Shown here one piece after another: positions 61,538 to 64,000 of a DNA stretch of 64,000 bases (within the stretch, counting starts at the first letter, position 1; each line of letters starts with the position of its first letter). The DNA comes from UBA1672 sp050633645. GTDB lineage: Bacteria; Pseudomonadota; Alphaproteobacteria; Micavibrionales; Micavibrionaceae. A model generated the notes under the pieces. That model searched no databases and was not told the origin of the DNA. It saw only the letters and a program-made list of their open reading frames with translations. The stretch is from NCBI GenBank assembly GCA_050633645.1, contig JBOEGX010000002.1:682001-746000 (forward strand). The letters run 5' to 3'. Position numbers and translations under genes: made by a program.

Positions 61538-61830
61538 TGTCCGCAGCAGATGCTCCAACAGTAAAACGTCCGTTTTTTCGTCGTAAAAAAACATGTCCTT
61601 TCACTGGCCCGAATGCGCCAGCGATTGACTGGAAAGATACACGCACACTTGGCCGTTATATCTCCGAGCGCGGGAAAATTGTCCCAAGCCGTATCACCGC
61701 AGTATCCCAGAAGAAACAACGTGAGCTTGCAAAAGCAATCAAACGCGCCCGTTTCATGGGTTTAATGCCTTATGTTCAACAAGACACCGACCAGGGCCAC
61801 CACAGTAGCCATCAGGGCGGACGTCGTTAA
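61537..61830 (+). CDS. rpsR: 30S ribosomal protein S18
   Basis: 97 residues, longer than the 75 usual because of an N-terminal extension and a His/Gly-rich tail (QDTDQGHHSSHQGGRR). The core has DWKDTRTLGRYISERGKIVP and the basic IKRARFMGLMPY. The ATG overlaps the rpsF stop, so translation is coupled. Confidence 0.96.
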   Translation: MSAADAPTVKRPFFRRKKTCPFTGPNAPAIDWKDTRTLGRYISERGKIVPSRITAVSQKKQRELAKAIKRARFMGLMPYVQQDTDQGHHSSHQGGRR

Positions 61831-61854
61831 TCTATAGATATTTGGAGAAAAACA

Positions 61855-62472
61855 ATGTCATCAACACAAGTTATATTGCTTGAGCGCATTGAAAGACTTG
61901 GTGAGCTGGGCGATACAGTTTCTGTAAAGCCAGGTTTTGCCCGTAATTACCTTCTTCCACAGAAGAAAGCATTACGTGCCAGCAAGGAAAACATTGCGTA
62001 TTTCGAAGCACAAAAGAAAACAATCGAAGCTGATAACGCAGCCAAGAAAAAAGAAGCCGAAAAGCTTGCTAAAAAGATTGATGGAATTAAAGTTCCTGTG
62101 ATCCGCCAAGCTTCAGAAGCTGGTCAACTTTTTGGTTCTGTCGCATCTCGCGATATTGCGGAGGCTGTTTCTAAAGAATCAAAAGAAACAATCACGCGCA
62201 ACATGATTGATTTAAATCAGAGCATCAAAACAATCGGTTTGATCCCTGTTTCTATTCAGCTTCACCCTGAAATTAAGGTTGAAGTGATTGTGAACATCGC
62301 TCGCTCTTCTGAAGAGGCACAAATTCAGGCTGATACAGGCCGTGCGTTGGTTGCCGATGCTCAACAAGCATATGAAGATGAAAAAGCAGAAGCTCCTCGC
62401 GAAGAGGAAGAGGCTACTGACGAATCTGATGTACCAGCTGAAGATGAAAAAGAAGTTGCTGTAGAAGCTTAG
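61855..62472 (+). CDS. rplI: 50S ribosomal protein L9
   Basis: 205 residues; L9 is usually about 150. The N-terminal domain VILLERIERLGELGDTVSVK and PGFARNYLLPQKKALRAS is typical, then the connecting helix and C-terminal domain (LFGSVASRDIAEAVSKES). The extra 50 residues at the end are acidic (Glu/Asp/Ala), unlike the basic rest. Last gene of rpsF-rpsR-rplI. Ribosome site GGAG. Confidence 0.95.
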   Translation: MSSTQVILLERIERLGELGDTVSVKPGFARNYLLPQKKALRASKENIAYFEAQKKTIEADNAAKKKEAEKLAKKIDGIKVPVIRQASEAGQLFGSVASRDIAEAVSKESKETITRNMIDLNQSIKTIGLIPVSIQLHPEIKVEVIVNIARSSEEAQIQADTGRALVADAQQAYEDEKAEAPREEEEATDESDVPAEDEKEVAVEA

Positions 62473-62481
62473 TTTCTGCTC

Positions 62482-62512
62482 TGTCATCCTGAGAAACGCG
62501 AAGGATCTAAAG
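62482..62512. repeat. Half copy of the TGTCAT-type palindromic repeat
   Basis: TGTCATCCTGAG followed by AAACGCGAAGGATCTAAAG, just after the rplI stop, matches the CCTGA and AAGGATCTA parts of the polA element. The other half is absent. Confidence 0.5.
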
Positions 62513-62518
62513 AATTTA

Positions 62519-62545
62519 AACGCTCCGTCTTCGGGGCGTTTTTTT
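62519..62545 (+). terminator. Terminator of the rpsF-rpsR-rplI operon
   Basis: AACGCTCC at 62519-62526 pairs with GGGGCGTT at 62533-62540 (one G-T), with loop GTCTTC and then TTTTTTT. It lies about 47 bases after rplI and 94 before dnaB. Confidence 0.85.
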
Positions 62546-62638
62546 ATGCGTGATTACGTTTATTTATATCCCCGTTATTCACAGGGGTAAAAATCTTTCC
62601 GCTAGAAAACCAGTTTATCCTTATGATAGTTTCTTTTC

Positions 62639-64000
62639 ATGAGTACAAACACAGCAATAGATTCCTTTCAGGGGAATAGCTACACCCCCGATCACCCTTC
62701 CGATAAACCCCATTATCGGGAGATGCCCTATAACGCAGAGGCAGAGCAGGGCTTGCTGGGTGCGCTTCTCGTTGATAACCGCGCTTATGAAAAAATCGGT
62801 GATCTTTTGCGGTCTGAACATTTCTTCATGCCTGTGCATCAACGTATTTTCACGGCGCTCTCGCAGTTTATTGATCGCGGACAAACCGCGTCTCCTGTAA
62901 CGCTTAAGAACTATTTTGAAAAAGATGAGGATTTGACAGAGCTTGGCGGTGGCGCGTATCTGGCCGATCTTGCAGGCAGTATCGTTTCCGTGATAAATGC
63001 GCGTGATTATGCCGAAACAATTTACGAGCTTTTCATGCGCCGAGAGCTTATCGGCCTTGGCGAAGATATGGTCAACGAAGCGCATGAGCATACGCTCGAT
63101 TCCTCGGCTATGGATACGATTGAGACGGCTGAAAGCAAGCTTTTTTCACTGGCTGAAAGTGGCGAGGTAAAGGGCGGGTTTACTTCGCTCCGTGATTCTG
63201 TTCTTGTCTCGATTGAGGTCGCGGAAAAGGCGTTCAAAACCAAAGGGCATGTGACGGGCGCAACAACGGGCTTACGTGATCTGGATAAGCAAACAGGTGG
63301 GCTTCATCCATCCGATTTGGTTATCCTCGCAGGTCGTCCTTCAATGGGGAAAACGGCGCTGGCCACGAATATCGCCTTTAACACCGCGCGGCGTTACGCC
63401 GAAACGGGCGGGAAAGAGGGCGCACGCGTTGGGTTTTTCTCGCTTGAGATGGCATCGGATCAGCTCGCAACGCGTATTCTCGCCGATGTTGCCAATATCT
63501 CTGGTCATGCGATTAAGCAAGGTGATATTAAACAAGAAGATTTCCAGAATTTCGTAAAGGCGAGCCAGCAACTCGCGCAAATTCCGCTTTATATTGACGA
63601 TACGCCTGCGTTGTCTATCGGCGCGGTTCGTACACGTGCGCGCCGTCTAAAACGTCAACATGGTCTCGATTTCCTCGTGATTGACTATCTTCAGCTTCTG
63701 CGAGGGAGCGGTTCAAAGCAAAGTGAATCCAACCGCGTTCAAGAGGTTTCCGAGATTACACGTGGCCTTAAGGCGATTGCAAAGGAATTAAATATTCCTG
63801 TTCTTGCGCTATCACAGCTCTCTCGTGCGGTTGAGCAACGCGAAGATAAGCGACCGATGCTCTCGGATTTGCGTGAATCTGGTTCGATTGAGCAAGATGC
63901 AGATGTGGTGATGTTCGTCTATCGTGAGGAATATTATCTCCATCGTTCCGAACCTGAACCAGGAACGGACAAGCATATGCATTGGCAAGAGCAATGTGAG
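62639..64000 (+). CDS. dnaB: Replicative DNA helicase DnaB, 3' end outside window
   Basis: 454 codons seen, running off the right edge. The N-terminal domain (about 25-140) begins MPYNAEAEQGLLGALLVDNR. The RecA-like helicase domain has Walker A ILAGRPSMGKTALATNIAFN, Walker B FLVIDYLQLLRG and LSQLSRAVEQREDKRPMLSD then LRESGSIEQDADVV. It is the hexameric helicase that opens the replication fork. The gene order rplI-dnaB is conserved in many bacteria. ATG at 62639 gives the standard start; a ribosome site is weak. Confidence 0.96.
   Translation, partial: MSTNTAIDSFQGNSYTPDHPSDKPHYREMPYNAEAEQGLLGALLVDNRAYEKIGDLLRSEHFFMPVHQRIFTALSQFIDRGQTASPVTLKNYFEKDEDLTELGGGAYLADLAGSIVSVINARDYAETIYELFMRRELIGLGEDMVNEAHEHTLDSSAMDTIETAESKLFSLAESGEVKGGFTSLRDSVLVSIEVAEKAFKTKGHVTGATTGLRDLDKQTGGLHPSDLVILAGRPSMGKTALATNIAFNTARRYAETGGKEGARVGFFSLEMASDQLATRILADVANISGHAIKQGDIKQEDFQNFVKASQQLAQIPLYIDDTPALSIGAVRTRARRLKRQHGLDFLVIDYLQLLRGSGSKQSESNRVQEVSEITRGLKAIAKELNIPVLALSQLSRAVEQREDKRPMLSDLRESGSIEQDADVVMFVYREEYYLHRSEPEPGTDKHMHWQEQCE

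Overview
The window looks like an alphaproteobacterial chromosome of moderate G+C. Supporting signs are a FYDLN-acid zinc-ribbon protein (a family largely confined to Alphaproteobacteria), the protein families present and their relatedness to alphaproteobacterial homologues. The order cannot be fixed from sequence alone. Most of the 64 kb is housekeeping DNA with short intergenic gaps. One accessory island lies at about 14.5-24.8 kb.

Layout. 1-6.3 kb: phenylalanyl-tRNA synthetase genes and rpmI-rplT on the minus strand, interrupted by an acetyltransferase, a HAD hydrolase, a solitary DotI/IcmL-like gene and an acidic unknown protein. 6.4-14.4 kb: a catalytically degenerate alpha/beta-hydrolase, a secreted DUF1223 protein, polA (with an in-frame palindromic repeat), an RsuA-type pseudouridine synthase, an unknown gene, a candidate small RNA and a TrmH-family rRNA methyltransferase. 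14.5-24.8 kb: tRNA-Tyr followed by an integrative element: tyrosine integrase, unknown coupled gene, excisionase-like HTH, DUF736 protein, a Rep_trans-like replication initiator, a 13-repeat CRISPR array, cas2, cas1, cas9 (type II-C) and a tracrRNA, then a broken gene. Paired GGGGGCA boxes with identical spacing occur at both ends and suggest integrase arm sites, so the CRISPR-Cas system appears to be cargo of the element.

24.9-37.4 kb: a Cys/Met-metabolism PLP enzyme, prmA, the FYDLN protein, a fatty acid beta-oxidation cluster (thiolase, FadN-like fusion, acyl-CoA dehydrogenase) with small genes between, a secreted coiled-coil protein, an SCP2 protein and a Sco1 copper chaperone. 37.5-39.9 kb: a TPP riboswitch governing a tautomerase-like gene and thiC. 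40-45.2 kb: mostly small unknown genes, a divergent RNase H-fold protein, a TerB-like membrane protein and phoH. 45.2-54.2 kb: ilvA, nrdB and nrdA (transcribed separately, each with NrdR-like boxes), a histidine phosphatase, a Zur-like regulator with a Zur-like box between two metal-related genes, msrB and an RlmD-type methyltransferase. 54.4-60.9 kb: pyk, a one-domain asparaginase-like protein, a HAD phosphatase, fabG and fabD. 61.1-64 kb: rpsF-rpsR-rplI and the first 454 codons of dnaB.

The island's genes fit together as an excisable, possibly self-replicating unit carrying adaptive immunity. Its array has no room for a conventional upstream leader promoter, because rep coding runs into the first repeat. 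Each repeat ends in an extended -10-like sequence, so crRNAs are probably made from promoters inside the repeats, as known for Neisseria type II-C.
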